NCBI RefSeq assembly: GCF_014203355.1 | Contig: NZ_JACHIR010000001.1 | Location: 868,001 to 932,000, forward strand | DNA from: Kutzneria kofuensis | Lineage (GTDB): Bacteria > Actinomycetota > Actinomycetes > Mycobacteriales > Pseudonocardiaceae | Direction: 5' to 3' | DNA: 64,000 nucleotides | Part shown: positions 21,081 to 30,044 of the stretch, piece after piece | How positions within the stretch are numbered: the first letter of the stretch is position 1 | How the letters are laid out: every line of letters begins with the position of its first letter | Made by a program: the position numbers and the translations under genes | Notes under the pieces: model-generated | Told to the model about the DNA's origin: nothing | The model's database searches: none | Seen by the model: the letters and a program-made list of their open reading frames with translations, nothing else

Positions 21081-22271
21081 CTACCGCGGCGAGAGCATCC
21101 CGTGTGTGACCAACTCGCCCAACAAGGCCCGAACGGTCCCGCGATCGAGGGTCGGCGCCGCCAGCTCGACCAATGTCTTGACGGACAACGGTTGCGCGGG
21201 CAGCAGAGCCTCCAGCACGGGCGCGGCGGCAGCGGCGAAGACCAGGCGTTTCCCGGCCGCGGCCAGTGCGACCGTGCCCTCGCCGTGCTCCAGAACGGCA
21301 CGCGGGACGACCAGCAGCACCTCCTCTTCGTCCCCGTCGGGCAGCAGGCCCGGAGTCGCCGTGAACGGCAGGCCGAGCCGGCTGTGCGCGGGCGCCTGGG
21401 CGTCGCGATCGGTCAGGAACCGGTCCACGACGTCGTCGGTGAGCCGCGCGACGAGCCGGTCCCGCAGCTGTCGGGCCCGCTCGACCCGGTCCTCGGCCGA
21501 GCCGAAGCGCGGCAGGTCCTCGCGGAACAACTGGTCCACCCGCAGCTGGTCGGCCAGCCACGCCACCAGGTCCACGCCGGTCGCCCGGTTGAAGCCGATC
21601 GTCAGGTGCAGCGACTGCTCCCCCACCGCCGACACGTCGTGCCAGTGGCCGCGCGGCAGGTACAGCACGTCGCCGTCTTCCAGCATGAAGTCGTCGATCG
21701 GCTCGCCCTCGGGCCGCACGGGCAGCTCGACGTCGCGCATCAGCGGGTACGGGCGGCTCACGCCGTGGATGCGCCAGCGCTTACGGCCGGCGATCTGGAT
21801 GATGAACGCGTCGTGGTCGTCCCAGTGCACGTCGAAGCCGTGCGTGGTGCCCCAGCCGGCGTACAGGTTGACCTGGATCTTCTCCCGCAGGTCGTGCTCG
21901 AGCCCGGCGGCCAGGTCGCCGACCGGCTCGAACATCTCCTGGACGGAGTCGAGCACCAGGGTGGCGCCGGCCCGCAGCCGTTCGGCCAGCGGGGCGTTGA
22001 GCAGCCGCGGCACCTGCCCGTTGCGGCGGGTGTCCACCATTTCCGTGTACGTGTGCACCGGCACGACCGCGCCGTCGTGGGCCAGCCGCAGACGCGGGAA
22101 GTCCAGCCGGTGCTGGCGCAGCGCGCGGTTGAGGTCCGCCCACGGCAGCAGCCGGGCGAACCGGCCGGCGTGTCCGGCGAACCGCCGGTGCGTCCGGCCC
22201 TGCACCGTGGCAAAGAACTGGCTGACCTCGATCGGTGCGACGAGGTCAGCCAGGGTGGGAATGCCGGTCAC
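21081..22271 (-). CDS. JmjC/cupin-4 2-oxoglutarate Fe(II) oxygenase
   Basis: 396 residues. JmjC domain about 90-230 with an intact facial triad: H149 and D151 (VHWDDHDAF) and H222 (SLHLTIGFN); GRKRWRIHG provides a candidate 2-oxoglutarate Lys/Arg. A C-terminal helical and winged-helix region (about 250-396, ending LLGELVTHGMLSPR) gives the architecture of RoxA/YcfD-type ribosomal oxygenases. Its GTG directly follows the TGA of a 32-codon ORF with a strong ribosome binding site, so the small peptide is a candidate substrate. Ribosomal-protein hydroxylation is the alternative. Confidence 0.8.
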   Translation of the reverse strand: MTGIPTLADLVAPIEVSQFFATVQGRTHRRFAGHAGRFARLLPWADLNRALRQHRLDFPRLRLAHDGAVVPVHTYTEMVDTRRNGQVPRLLNAPLAERLRAGATLVLDSVQEMFEPVGDLAAGLEHDLREKIQVNLYAGWGTTHGFDVHWDDHDAFIIQIAGRKRWRIHGVSRPYPLMRDVELPVRPEGEPIDDFMLEDGDVLYLPRGHWHDVSAVGEQSLHLTIGFNRATGVDLVAWLADQLRVDQLFREDLPRFGSAEDRVERARQLRDRLVARLTDDVVDRFLTDRDAQAPAHSRLGLPFTATPGLLPDGDEEEVLLVVPRAVLEHGEGTVALAAAGKRLVFAAAAAPVLEALLPAQPLSVKTLVELAAPTLDRGTVRALLGELVTHGMLSPR

Positions 22272-22370
22272 TCAGTCGTTGCCGTCGTTGTCGGCAACGG
22301 CGCCGTTGGCCTTGCCGCGGTCGACGGCGGCGTCCAGCTTCTCGACCTCGATCAGCAGACCGCTCTCCAT
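22272..22370 (-). CDS. 32-residue peptide, possible modified-peptide precursor
   Basis: ATG 22370 with GGGAGG 8 nt upstream, 32 codons, stop abutting the GTG of the JmjC gene (TGAGTG). The peptide begins MESGLLIEVEKLDAAVDRG and ends in an Asn/Asp/Gly-rich tail, AVADNDGND. It has no cysteine, no signal peptide and no membrane helix. Leader-like acidic helix plus D/N-rich tail next to an Asp/Asn-type oxygenase suggests a precursor whose tail is hydroxylated; this is inference. It may instead be a leader peptide coupling translation of the JmjC gene. Confidence 0.6.
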   Translation of the reverse strand: MESGLLIEVEKLDAAVDRGKANGAVADNDGND

Positions 22371-22471
22371 AGCCAACCTCCCAGTTAGGGGACCCTGACC
22401 CGCCCCACCGTACGTGCTGATCCCGGTGCGGGCATCGGTCAAAGGAGTGGTGGCGTGATCACTGCCCGCGA

Positions 22472-22948
22472 TCAGTGGTCCACGTCGATTACCAGGCGAT
22501 TCGGCCCCGTGAGGGTGAAAACGTGAACGTTGGCCGGGTGCTTCAGGCCGAGGCCGACGCTGAGCACGTGCTCGAAGTCGCCGATGATCGCGACAGCCTG
22601 CACGTTGGTCAGCTGCGGGGTGGAGATGGTCCGCGGACCGGTGTAGGTGGGGTTGCCGTTGTCGTCGAACGAGCTGGCCCCCTGCATCACCAGCTTCACG
22701 AACTTCGTGCCGGGAATGGTCACCGGGTTGCCGCTCGGGTCGTAGTACAGCTGGTCGACCAGCTCGTAGCGGTAGGCGGGCAGGCTCGTCAGGTCGAGCA
22801 CCACCCGGTCGTACGTGTCGTGCGCGCCGACCCGGATGTTGGTCAGGCGGGCCGCGGTGTCGCTGGGGGCGGCGCCGGCCGCCGGCGCGACGGCGACGAG
22901 CGCGAGCAGGGCGAGAAGTAAGGCCGCCAGCGACTTGGGTCTGGTCAT
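22472..22948 (-). CDS. Secreted AMIN-like domain protein
   Basis: 158 residues. Sec signal peptide (SLAALLLALLALVAVAPAAG, cleavage near AAGAAP), then a single beta-rich domain: RLTNIRVGAHDTYDRVVLDL, TISTPQLTNVQAVAIIGDFE, ending NRLVIDVDH. This fits the actinobacterial AMIN-like domain, thought to bind cell-wall polymers. No catalytic residues are evident. Free-standing gene. Confidence 0.75.
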   Translation of the reverse strand: MTRPKSLAALLLALLALVAVAPAAGAAPSDTAARLTNIRVGAHDTYDRVVLDLTSLPAYRYELVDQLYYDPSGNPVTIPGTKFVKLVMQGASSFDDNGNPTYTGPRTISTPQLTNVQAVAIIGDFEHVLSVGLGLKHPANVHVFTLTGPNRLVIDVDH

Positions 22949-23004
22949 GGCAACTCCCGACAAAAAGGGTGTTCGGTTGCCAAGGAGACGCCGCGGACCC
23001 CGCA

Positions 23005-23850
23005 TCAGTTGCCCTGCTCGGCGAGGAAGTTTCGGGCCAGTTCGAGGGCGTGGTCGAGCGCGTCGGCGGCGGGCACGTCGATGTCCGGCGCGACACCCAC
23101 GGCCTCCCAGTTGGTGCCGGACTTCGGGTTGATCGCCCGAGCCTCGGGCACGGTGAGGTAGAGGTGCTCGGCGATCTCGTGCCAGTCGGTGGGATGCGCG
23201 CCGCCGCGGGTGGTCTCGCCGACGATCACCGCCCAGCCGGTCTGCTGCAGGTCGTAGGCCAACTCCTCGCCGCCGGAGAAGGTGAACGAGCTGGTCAGCA
23301 CCCAGACCGGCTTGGCGCCGCCGAATCGCCGCCCCGGCACGTAGGGCGGAGTCCAGAACTGCACGACCATGTCGTCCGGCCGGCTGTAGATGTCGTTGAC
23401 GTGCTTGGACTCGTCGAACAGATAGCCGCAGACCAGCGACACCATGCCGGGGTCGCCGCCGCGGCACCGGCGCAGGTCGATGATCAGCGCGTCGGTGTCG
23501 GCGACGAGGGTCATCGCGGCGGCGGCGATGTCGCCGTACGCCCGGGGATCGCGCAGCCGCGTGTTCTCGACGTAGCCGATGTTGCCGTCGAGGACCTCCA
23601 CCCGGTCGAAGCCGTGGGCGTCGCTGACCGCGCGGGGCTTGGGCTCCTCGTGCAGCAGCCGCAGGTGCTTGTCGCCGTTGACGGACTGCAGGTCGGCGGT
23701 GACCGCCGCGGCGAACGCGTCGACGTCGGCGAGGTGGTCGTAGTCGTTGCGCCGCAACACGTCCACGATCTTCTCGGCCACGTCCGGGAACACGTAGTTG
23801 TCGGTGATCAGCGGGATCGCGGCGTCGATCAGCTCACGGCGGGTGGTCAT
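23005..23850 (-). CDS. S41-family (tail-specific-like) peptidase
   Basis: 281 residues without signal peptide. Helical N-terminus (about 1-75), then the S41 core: GNIGYVENTRL, DTDALIIDLRRCRGGDPGMV, and WVLTSSFTFSGGEELAYDL with the nucleophilic serine. VGETTRGGAHPTDWHEI follows. The arrangement is the short IRBP-like S41 subgroup lacking PDZ. Substrate unknown; cytosolic from lack of a signal. Confidence 0.82.
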   Translation of the reverse strand: MTTRRELIDAAIPLITDNYVFPDVAEKIVDVLRRNDYDHLADVDAFAAAVTADLQSVNGDKHLRLLHEEPKPRAVSDAHGFDRVEVLDGNIGYVENTRLRDPRAYGDIAAAAMTLVADTDALIIDLRRCRGGDPGMVSLVCGYLFDESKHVNDIYSRPDDMVVQFWTPPYVPGRRFGGAKPVWVLTSSFTFSGGEELAYDLQQTGWAVIVGETTRGGAHPTDWHEIAEHLYLTVPEARAINPKSGTNWEAVGVAPDIDVPAADALDHALELARNFLAEQGN

Positions 23851-23893
23851 CCCGCCACGCTAGCGGCGCGGCGGGACGACCGACCCCGAATCG

Positions 23894-25486
23894 TCAGAGG
23901 TCGCCGATGTCGCCGCCGACGCCCAGGCCGACGCCGGCGTGGAAACCGGCGCTGCGCTCGATGACGAAGCGGTCGATCTCCTGGCCGTGATTGGTCACGC
24001 AGCGAACCGTGATCGTCGACTTGCCGCCGAAGAACGCGGGCTTCACGTCCAGGGCGATGAAGGCGTAGCCGGTGTAGCGGACCCGGGACCAGGTCACGGT
24101 CTCGGTGACCTTCGCCCCGCCGTCGGCCCAGTAGTACGACGGCACCTCGCGCTGCGACACCTCGTGCCCGGCGTAGCTGTCCGGCGCCGGGAACGCGTAC
24201 AGGCTGCGCCCGGCCGATCCACAGGTCGCGTAGACGGTGCCGTCCCGCTCGGGCCGGACGATCCCGCCGATCGGCACCTCGGTGCTGACCTTGCCGCCCC
24301 GAAGGGCATCGCTGCGCTCGTAGACGTGGTTGTGGCCGTTGATCACCAGGTCGACCTCGTACCGGTCGAACAGCGGCACCCACTGCTCCCGCACGCCGCC
24401 CTCGGAGGCATGGTTCTTCGTGGTGGAGTACGCGCAGTGGTGGAAGAACACCACGATGAAGTCGACGTCCGGCTGCGAGCGCAGGTAGGCCAGCCGGCGC
24501 TTGAGCCACGCGGTCTGGCCGCCCTGGCTGTAGCCCAGGTTGTGCGGGATCTCGTGCGAGACGTCGTTGGCGTCCAAGGAGATCACACCGACGTTGCCGT
24601 AGATGAAGGAGTACACGGTCGGGCAGGACGAGGGGCCGTTGCCGGGGAAGTCCCAGCGCGCGGTCTGGCCGCCGTAGCCGTGGTCGCCGTACAGCGCCTC
24701 CATGTCGTGGTTGCCGGTGGCGACCATCCACGGCACCTTCGACGCGACCGGCTCGATCTGGTTCAGGTAGGCGTCCCAGACCTTCGGGTCGAACGTGTCG
24801 TGCGTGGCGTCGGGCAAGCTCGCGATCGGGCTGCCCGAGCCGTTCGGGTCGGCGTAGGCGATGTCGCCGGCCAGCAGGTGGAACACCGGGTTCTGTTGCG
24901 CCACAACGCCGTTCTCGGCCAGCGCGTCGGTGCTGACGCCTTGGTCGCCGAAGGCGGTGAAGGTGAACGGGCGGGTCGGCAGCCAGCGCGCCGGGGCGGT
25001 GCGGAAGGTGGACAGCGCGCCGCCCTCGTAGCCCTCGTGGCCGACCGTGTAGTAGTAGCTCTGGCCGGGGCGCAGGCCGCACAGGTCGGCGTGCAGGTAG
25101 TACTGGTCGTACGGCGCGATCACGCCGGGGACCTCGGAGTGCAGCGCCCGGACCTCGGCGGGGATCCGCTGCGACAGGTGCTTGGGGTCGGTGCCGACGC
25201 GGACGAACGGCTTGCGCACCGGGGTCGGCACCTGCCAGCCGACCCGCATCTCGGTGCGGGGGTTGCGGCCGAACGCCAGGTGGCGCGCGGTCGGCGTGAC
25301 GCTGTCGCCCGCGGCATAAGCGATTCCGGGCAGGAAGGCCGGGCCGGCGGCCGCCGCCGCGCCGACCAGCAGGCCGCCGCGCAGCATGCTGCGCCGGCCG
25401 AAGCGGGTGCGCAGGTAGTCGTGCTGCTCGGCCATGGACAGCCGGTTGGCCAACGGCTCCGGCACACCGGTTCTCGGGATCTCCAT
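23894..25486 (-). CDS. Tat-exported purple acid phosphatase-like metallophosphoesterase
   Basis: 530 residues. Twin-arginine signal FGRRSMLRGGLLVGAAA after a 30-residue n-region, then a fibronectin-like N-domain (about 70-170) and a metallophosphoesterase domain. Metal motifs in order: TAFGDQG, LLAGDIAYAD, VATGNHDME, VVFFHHCAYS and INGHNHVYER, complete for a binuclear site. Likely releases phosphate from esters outside the cell. M. tuberculosis has a similar protein (Rv2577) near aspS, in keeping with the conserved region. Confidence 0.88.
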   Translation of the reverse strand: MEIPRTGVPEPLANRLSMAEQHDYLRTRFGRRSMLRGGLLVGAAAAAGPAFLPGIAYAAGDSVTPTARHLAFGRNPRTEMRVGWQVPTPVRKPFVRVGTDPKHLSQRIPAEVRALHSEVPGVIAPYDQYYLHADLCGLRPGQSYYYTVGHEGYEGGALSTFRTAPARWLPTRPFTFTAFGDQGVSTDALAENGVVAQQNPVFHLLAGDIAYADPNGSGSPIASLPDATHDTFDPKVWDAYLNQIEPVASKVPWMVATGNHDMEALYGDHGYGGQTARWDFPGNGPSSCPTVYSFIYGNVGVISLDANDVSHEIPHNLGYSQGGQTAWLKRRLAYLRSQPDVDFIVVFFHHCAYSTTKNHASEGGVREQWVPLFDRYEVDLVINGHNHVYERSDALRGGKVSTEVPIGGIVRPERDGTVYATCGSAGRSLYAFPAPDSYAGHEVSQREVPSYYWADGGAKVTETVTWSRVRYTGYAFIALDVKPAFFGGKSTITVRCVTNHGQEIDRFVIERSAGFHAGVGLGVGGDIGDL

Positions 25487-25597
25487 GGGCGCTCATGCTT
25501 GGTAACGCACGTGTACGCCGGACGTCCGGAAGGTGAACGAAGCGGGGCAATTCAGACAGGTTTCACCTTTGACACGAACGGCTATCCTCCTGCTCTC

Positions 25598-26383
25598 ATG
25601 ATCAGGGACTTCTTCGCGGGCATCGGCCTGCTGCTGCGGGGCTTCGGCATCGTGTTCCGAACGCCCCGGCTCCTGCTGCTCGGGGCGCTGCCGGCGGTGG
25701 TCACCGGCGGGCTGCTGCTGGCGCTGGTGATCACGCTCGGCATCTTCGCGCCCGACCTGGTCGCGCTGGCCACGCCGTTCGCCGACGGCTGGGACGCCAC
25801 GTACCGGGAGATCTTCCGCGACCTGGCGGCCGTGGCACTGGTGATCGCGCTGCTGTTCCTCGGGCTGCTGGTGTTCGCCGCGGCCACGCTGGCCATCGGC
25901 GCGCCGTTCTACGAGTCGATCGCCCGCCGGGTCGAGGACCAGCTCGGCGGCGTGCCGACCGAGAACGACACGTCCTGGTGGACCGACACCGTGGACAACG
26001 CCAAGGTCGTGGGCGCGTCCGCGCTGCTGGCGGTCCCGCTGTTCCTGATCGACCTGGTGCCGGTGGTCGGCGAGACCGCCGGGCCGGTGATCGGCGTCTG
26101 CGTGAGCGCCTGGATGTTCGGGCTGGAGCTCAGCGTCGTGCCGTTCTCACGGCGAGGGTTGCCGCTGGCGGCCCGACGGCACCTGCTCGGCCGGCGGCGG
26201 GCGCTGGCGTTCGGCTTCGCACTGCCGGCGTATCTGCTGTGCCTGGTGCCGCTGCTGGCGATCGTCGTGATGCCGGCTGCGACCGCCGGCGGCACCCTGT
26301 TGGCCCATCGGTTGCTGGAAGAACAGGCATCCGCACCAGTCTCGCTACCCCGACCGGATTCAGAAAAGCCTTTCTTGCCCTAG
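25598..26383 (+). CDS. EI24/CysZ-like membrane protein
   Basis: 261 residues with a reentrant, multi-helix layout (hydrophobic stretches about 20-60, 84-108, 143-175, 205-235). GIGLLLRGFGIVFRTPRL at the start and GAPFYESIARRVEDQLGG are EI24/CysZ family features. CysZ imports sulfate in proteobacteria; substrate here is unknown. No Shine-Dalgarno is visible. Followed after 32 bp by a secreted hydrolase gene. Confidence 0.8.
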   Translation: MIRDFFAGIGLLLRGFGIVFRTPRLLLLGALPAVVTGGLLLALVITLGIFAPDLVALATPFADGWDATYREIFRDLAAVALVIALLFLGLLVFAAATLAIGAPFYESIARRVEDQLGGVPTENDTSWWTDTVDNAKVVGASALLAVPLFLIDLVPVVGETAGPVIGVCVSAWMFGLELSVVPFSRRGLPLAARRHLLGRRRALAFGFALPAYLLCLVPLLAIVVMPAATAGGTLLAHRLLEEQASAPVSLPRPDSEKPFLP

Positions 26384-26415
26384 GCTCCCTCCGGAACGAT
26401 CTTCGGGAGGCAGCG

Positions 26416-27408
26416 ATGCGGTGGTGGGCCACGGCGGCCGTCCTGGCGCTGCTGGTCGGTCTGGCCGCGCCCGCGACGGCCGCGACCAGCTGTCGGGACG
26501 TGACCGTGCCGGTTCAGCTCGACGTGGTGTTACCGGCACAGGTCCACGGCCGGCTGTGCGAGCCGCCGAGCGGCTCCGACCATGTGCAGCTGCTGGTGCA
26601 CGGCGCCACGTACGACTCGCGATACTGGGACGAGCCCGTCGGTGACGGCCGGTTCTCGTACGTGCGGCGGGCCCTTGCCGACGGCTGGGCGACGCTGGCG
26701 ATCGACCGCATCGGCTACGGACAGAGCACCCGCGTGCCCAGCATCCTGCTCACCGCCAGCACGCAGGCGATCACCGTGCACCAGGTCATCGCCGAGCTGC
26801 GGCGATCCTTCGACAAGGTGGTGCTGGTCGGGCACTCCGTCGGCAGCGCGGTGGCGTTGATCGAGACCTCGCTGTACAACGACGCCGACGCGCTGGCGCT
26901 GACCGCCCTCACGCACCGGCTGTCGCCCGTGGGACTGGCCTCCGCGCTGGCCGAAGACGTCCGTCCGGTCACTGTGGACCCCAGTCCGCTGGCCAAGGAG
27001 TACGACCCCGGTTACCTGACGACCGTGTCCGGTCACCGGGCCAAGCTGTTCTACGGACCGCATCCGGATCCGGAGATGCTGGCGTACGACGAGGCCACCA
27101 AGGGAGTCGTCTCCGCCACCGAGATGGCCGACGCCATCGCGGTCGGGTTCACGCTGCCGACGTCGCGGGCCATCACGGTGCCCGTGTACCTCGTGGACGG
27201 TGGTGTGGACACGTTGTTCTGCAGTCGTTTCGCCGGCGGCAACTGCTCCGCCGGCTCGTCCTTGGCCGCCCAGGAACGGCTCTACTTCGCCCATGCGCGC
27301 AGCTTCACCGCCGCTGTTCTACCCGGTGCCGGCCATGACCTGAACTTCGAACCGCGTGCGGCCGCGTACGAAGACGCGTTGAACGCCTGGGCCGACACCA
27401 ACGCCTGA
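26416..27408 (+). CDS. Secreted alpha/beta hydrolase (first of tandem pair)
   Basis: 330 residues; signal peptide (LALLVGLAAPATAATS). Fold markers: QLLVHGATYDSRYWDEP (oxyanion region), VVLVGHSVGSAVAL with the GHSVG nucleophile elbow, VYLVDGGVDTLFC (Asp), and LPGAGHDLNFEP (His). Likely an esterase, substrate unknown. GGGAGG precedes the ATG. A paralogue follows after 105 bp. Confidence 0.85.
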   Translation: MRWWATAAVLALLVGLAAPATAATSCRDVTVPVQLDVVLPAQVHGRLCEPPSGSDHVQLLVHGATYDSRYWDEPVGDGRFSYVRRALADGWATLAIDRIGYGQSTRVPSILLTASTQAITVHQVIAELRRSFDKVVLVGHSVGSAVALIETSLYNDADALALTALTHRLSPVGLASALAEDVRPVTVDPSPLAKEYDPGYLTTVSGHRAKLFYGPHPDPEMLAYDEATKGVVSATEMADAIAVGFTLPTSRAITVPVYLVDGGVDTLFCSRFAGGNCSAGSSLAAQERLYFAHARSFTAAVLPGAGHDLNFEPRAAAYEDALNAWADTNA

Positions 27409-27513
27409 CCCCTTCTTGTCCTAAACGTGTCGTAGCTCCGGTGTTGTCCGGAGTTAGGCTGCTTGCCCTGTCCACACAGCACAATCCCGGGGGCAACCCG
27501 AGGAGGTGCCGCA

Positions 27514-28530
27514 ATGCGTTGGCGTGCAATGGGTGTTGGCCTGACGGCGGCCGTGGCGATGATCGGACTCGCGGCCCCGGCGACCGCGACGACGACGTGT
27601 CAGGACGTGTCCGTGCCGGCACAACTGGATCTGCTGCTGACGGTTCAGGTGCACGGCCGGCTGTGTGTGCCGGCCGGCGCGGACAAGGTGCAGTTGCTGG
27701 TGCACGGAGCGACGTACGACAGCAGATACTGGGACGAGCCGGTGGAAGGCAACCTGTACTCGTACGTGCGGGAGGCCACTGTGGACGGTTGGGCGACGCT
27801 CGCCGTCGACCTCGTCGGCTACGGGCAGAGCACCAAGGTCCCCAGCGCGACACTCACCGCGACCACGCAGGCACTGGTCGTGCACCAGCTGATCGGCAAG
27901 CTGCGCGCGGGAACCATTGGCGGGCATGCGTTTCCGCGGGTGCTGTTGTCGGCCCACTCGGTCGGCGGCGCCGAGGCCGTGATCGAGACCTCGCTGTACA
28001 ACGACGCCGACGCGCTGGCCGTGTCCGGGATGAGCCACATGCTCTCCGTGCCGCAGCTGCTGCAGACGTTCACCTCTGGCCTGCATCCGGTCACTCTGGA
28101 CCCGAGCCCACTGGCCACGCAGTACGATCCCGGCTACCTGACCACCGTGCCCGGCACCCGCGGAACCCTGTTCTACGGCCCCGATCCCGACCCCGTGATG
28201 GTGGCGTACGACGAGGCCACCAAGGGGGCCATCTCCGGCACCGAGGCCGCCGACGCCATCAGCCTCGGCTTCGTGCTGCCCACGTCGCGGGCCGTGCACA
28301 TCCCCGTCTACCTCGTGCTCGGCGACTCGGACAAGCTGTACTGCTCGGCCGTGCTCGGCACCGACTGCACCGACAACGCCTCGCTGGACGCGCAGGAACG
28401 GCCGTACTTCGCCAACGCCAGCAGCTTCACCGCCGTTGTCGTGCCCGACTCCGGCCACGACGTCAACCTCTCGCCGAACGCCGTCAGCTACGAGACCGCC
28501 CTGAACACCTGGGCCGACACCCACATCTGA
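27514..28530 (+). CDS. Secreted alpha/beta hydrolase (second of tandem pair)
   Basis: 338 residues; signal peptide (VGLTAAVAMIGLAAPATATT). Aligns along its whole length with the preceding gene, sharing LLVHGATYDSRYWDEPV and IETSLYNDADALA. Differences: the nucleophile elbow is AHSVG instead of GHSVG, and there is a short insertion before it (RAGTIGGHAFPR). His is in VVPDSGHDVNLSP. AGGAGG lies 8 nt before the ATG at 27514. Between the two genes is a small hairpin (27436-27453). Confidence 0.85.
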   Translation: MRWRAMGVGLTAAVAMIGLAAPATATTTCQDVSVPAQLDLLLTVQVHGRLCVPAGADKVQLLVHGATYDSRYWDEPVEGNLYSYVREATVDGWATLAVDLVGYGQSTKVPSATLTATTQALVVHQLIGKLRAGTIGGHAFPRVLLSAHSVGGAEAVIETSLYNDADALAVSGMSHMLSVPQLLQTFTSGLHPVTLDPSPLATQYDPGYLTTVPGTRGTLFYGPDPDPVMVAYDEATKGAISGTEAADAISLGFVLPTSRAVHIPVYLVLGDSDKLYCSAVLGTDCTDNASLDAQERPYFANASSFTAVVVPDSGHDVNLSPNAVSYETALNTWADTHI

Positions 28531-28535
28531 CACCC

Positions 28536-28645
28536 CGGCGAGTCACGCTCTGCGGCACACCGAATGTAGGTTTCGCGCAGATCTGAGGCTCACATCTGCC
28601 CGGTTCTCACATTCGGTGGGTCTGAGAGCGTGACTCGCGGGGGTC
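28536..28645. repeat. MITE-like element with inverted arms
   Basis: About 110 bp. Left arm GGCGAGTCACGCTCTGCGGC plus ACACCGAATGT (28537-28567) is the inverse of the right arm ACATTCGGTG...GAGAGCGTGACTCGC (28608-28640). The same sequence ends the copy at 13980-14036. It lies between convergent genes and touches the rarA stop. No coding capacity; it could be a non-autonomous mobile element or a hairpin terminator family. Confidence 0.7.
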
Positions 28646-29999
28646 ACTCCTGGCCCCTGATGACCTTTCGCAGCTTCGGCACGCGGTCGGCCAGGGCGCG
28701 TTCGTTGCCGCGGTTGGTGGGGTTGTAGTAGTCCCGGCCGACCAGGTCGTCCGGCGGGTACTGCTGGGTCAGCACGCCCTCGGGAACGTCGTGCGGGTAC
28801 CGGTAGCCCTGGGCGTTGCCCAGCTTCTTCGCCCCGGCGTAGTGGCCGTCGCGCAGGTGCGGCGGCACCGTGCCGGTCGCGCCCTTGCGCACGTCGGACA
28901 GAGCCGAGTCGATCGCCATGACGGTGGCGTTGGACTTCGGCGCGGTGGCCAGGTGGATGGCGGCCTGGGCCAGGTTGATCCGGGCCTCGGGCATGCCGAT
29001 CAGCTGCACGGCCTGGGCCGCCGCCACGCACACCTGGATCGCCGTCGGGTCGGCCATGCCGACGTCCTCGCTGGCGTGCACCACCAGCCGGCGGGCGATG
29101 AAGCGCGGGTCCTCGCCGGCCTCGATCATCCGGGCCAGGTAGTGCAGCGTCGCGTCGACGTCGGAGCCTCGGATGGACTTGATGAACGCGCTGATGACGT
29201 CGTAGTGCTGGTCGCCGTCGCGGTCGTAGCGGACGGCCGCCTTGTCGACGGTGGCCTCCAGCGTGGCGAGGTCGATGACCTCCGCGCCGGTCGACGCGGC
29301 CGACTCGGCCGCTGCCTCCAGCGCGGTCAGCGCGCGGCGGGCGTCGCCGCCGGCCAGCCGGACCAGGTGGTCCTCGGCCTCCGGCGACAGCGTCGGCGAG
29401 CCGCCGAGGCCGCGCTCGTCCGTCACGGCCCGGCGGACGACCTCCCGCACGTCCTCGTCCGTGAGGGATTTCAGTTGCAGCACAAGGGATCGCGACAGCA
29501 ACGGGGAGACGACCGAGAAGAACGGGTTCTCCGTGGTCGCCGCGACCAGCAGCACGATCCGGTCCTCCACCGCGCCCAGCAGCGCGTCCTGCTGCGTCTT
29601 GGAGAACCGGTGCACCTCATCGATGAACAACACCGTGGCCTCGCCGGAGCGGCCCAGCCGGCGGCGCGCGTCGTTGATCACCTCGCGGACTTCCTTCACG
29701 CCCGCCGACAGCGCCGACAGCGCGACGAACCGGCGGCCCGTCGCCTGCGAGACCAGCGTGGCCAGCGTCGTCTTGCCGGTGCCCGGCGGCCCGTACAGCA
29801 TCACCGAGGCCGGCGCCGCGCCCTCCACCAGCCGCCGCAGCGGCGCGCCCGGGCCGAGCAGGTGCCTCTGGCCGACGACCTCGTCCAGCGACCGGGGACG
29901 CATCCGCACCGCGAGGGGCGCGTTGGCCGCCACCTGCGCCCTGCTCCGCTCCTCGACGTCGGCGCCGAACAGCCCGCCGTCGTACAACCCGTCGCTCAT
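28644..29999 (-). CDS. rarA: Replication-associated recombination protein A (MgsA/RarA AAA ATPase)
   Basis: 451 residues. N-terminal [20 protein letters not shown], Walker [10 protein letters not shown] (about 70-78), Walker [13 protein letters not shown], sensor [12 protein letters not shown], then the C-terminal tetramerisation domain ([20 protein letters not shown]). Acts at stalled replication forks. Position between aspS and alaS matches mycobacteria. Its stop lies in the repeat at 28536-28645. Confidence 0.95.
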   Translation of the reverse strand: MSDGLYDGGLFGADVEERSRAQVAANAPLAVRMRPRSLDEVVGQRHLLGPGAPLRRLVEGAAPASVMLYGPPGTGKTTLATLVSQATGRRFVALSALSAGVKEVREVINDARRRLGRSGEATVLFIDEVHRFSKTQQDALLGAVEDRIVLLVAATTENPFFSVVSPLLSRSLVLQLKSLTDEDVREVVRRAVTDERGLGGSPTLSPEAEDHLVRLAGGDARRALTALEAAAESAASTGAEVIDLATLEATVDKAAVRYDRDGDQHYDVISAFIKSIRGSDVDATLHYLARMIEAGEDPRFIARRLVVHASEDVGMADPTAIQVCVAAAQAVQLIGMPEARINLAQAAIHLATAPKSNATVMAIDSALSDVRKGATGTVPPHLRDGHYAGAKKLGNAQGYRYPHDVPEGVLTQQYPPDDLVGRDYYNPTNRGNERALADRVPKLRKVIRGQE

Positions 30000-30044
30000 G
30001 AGTTCGACGTTACAACGCCGGCGCGTGTGAGATACTCGTTACCC

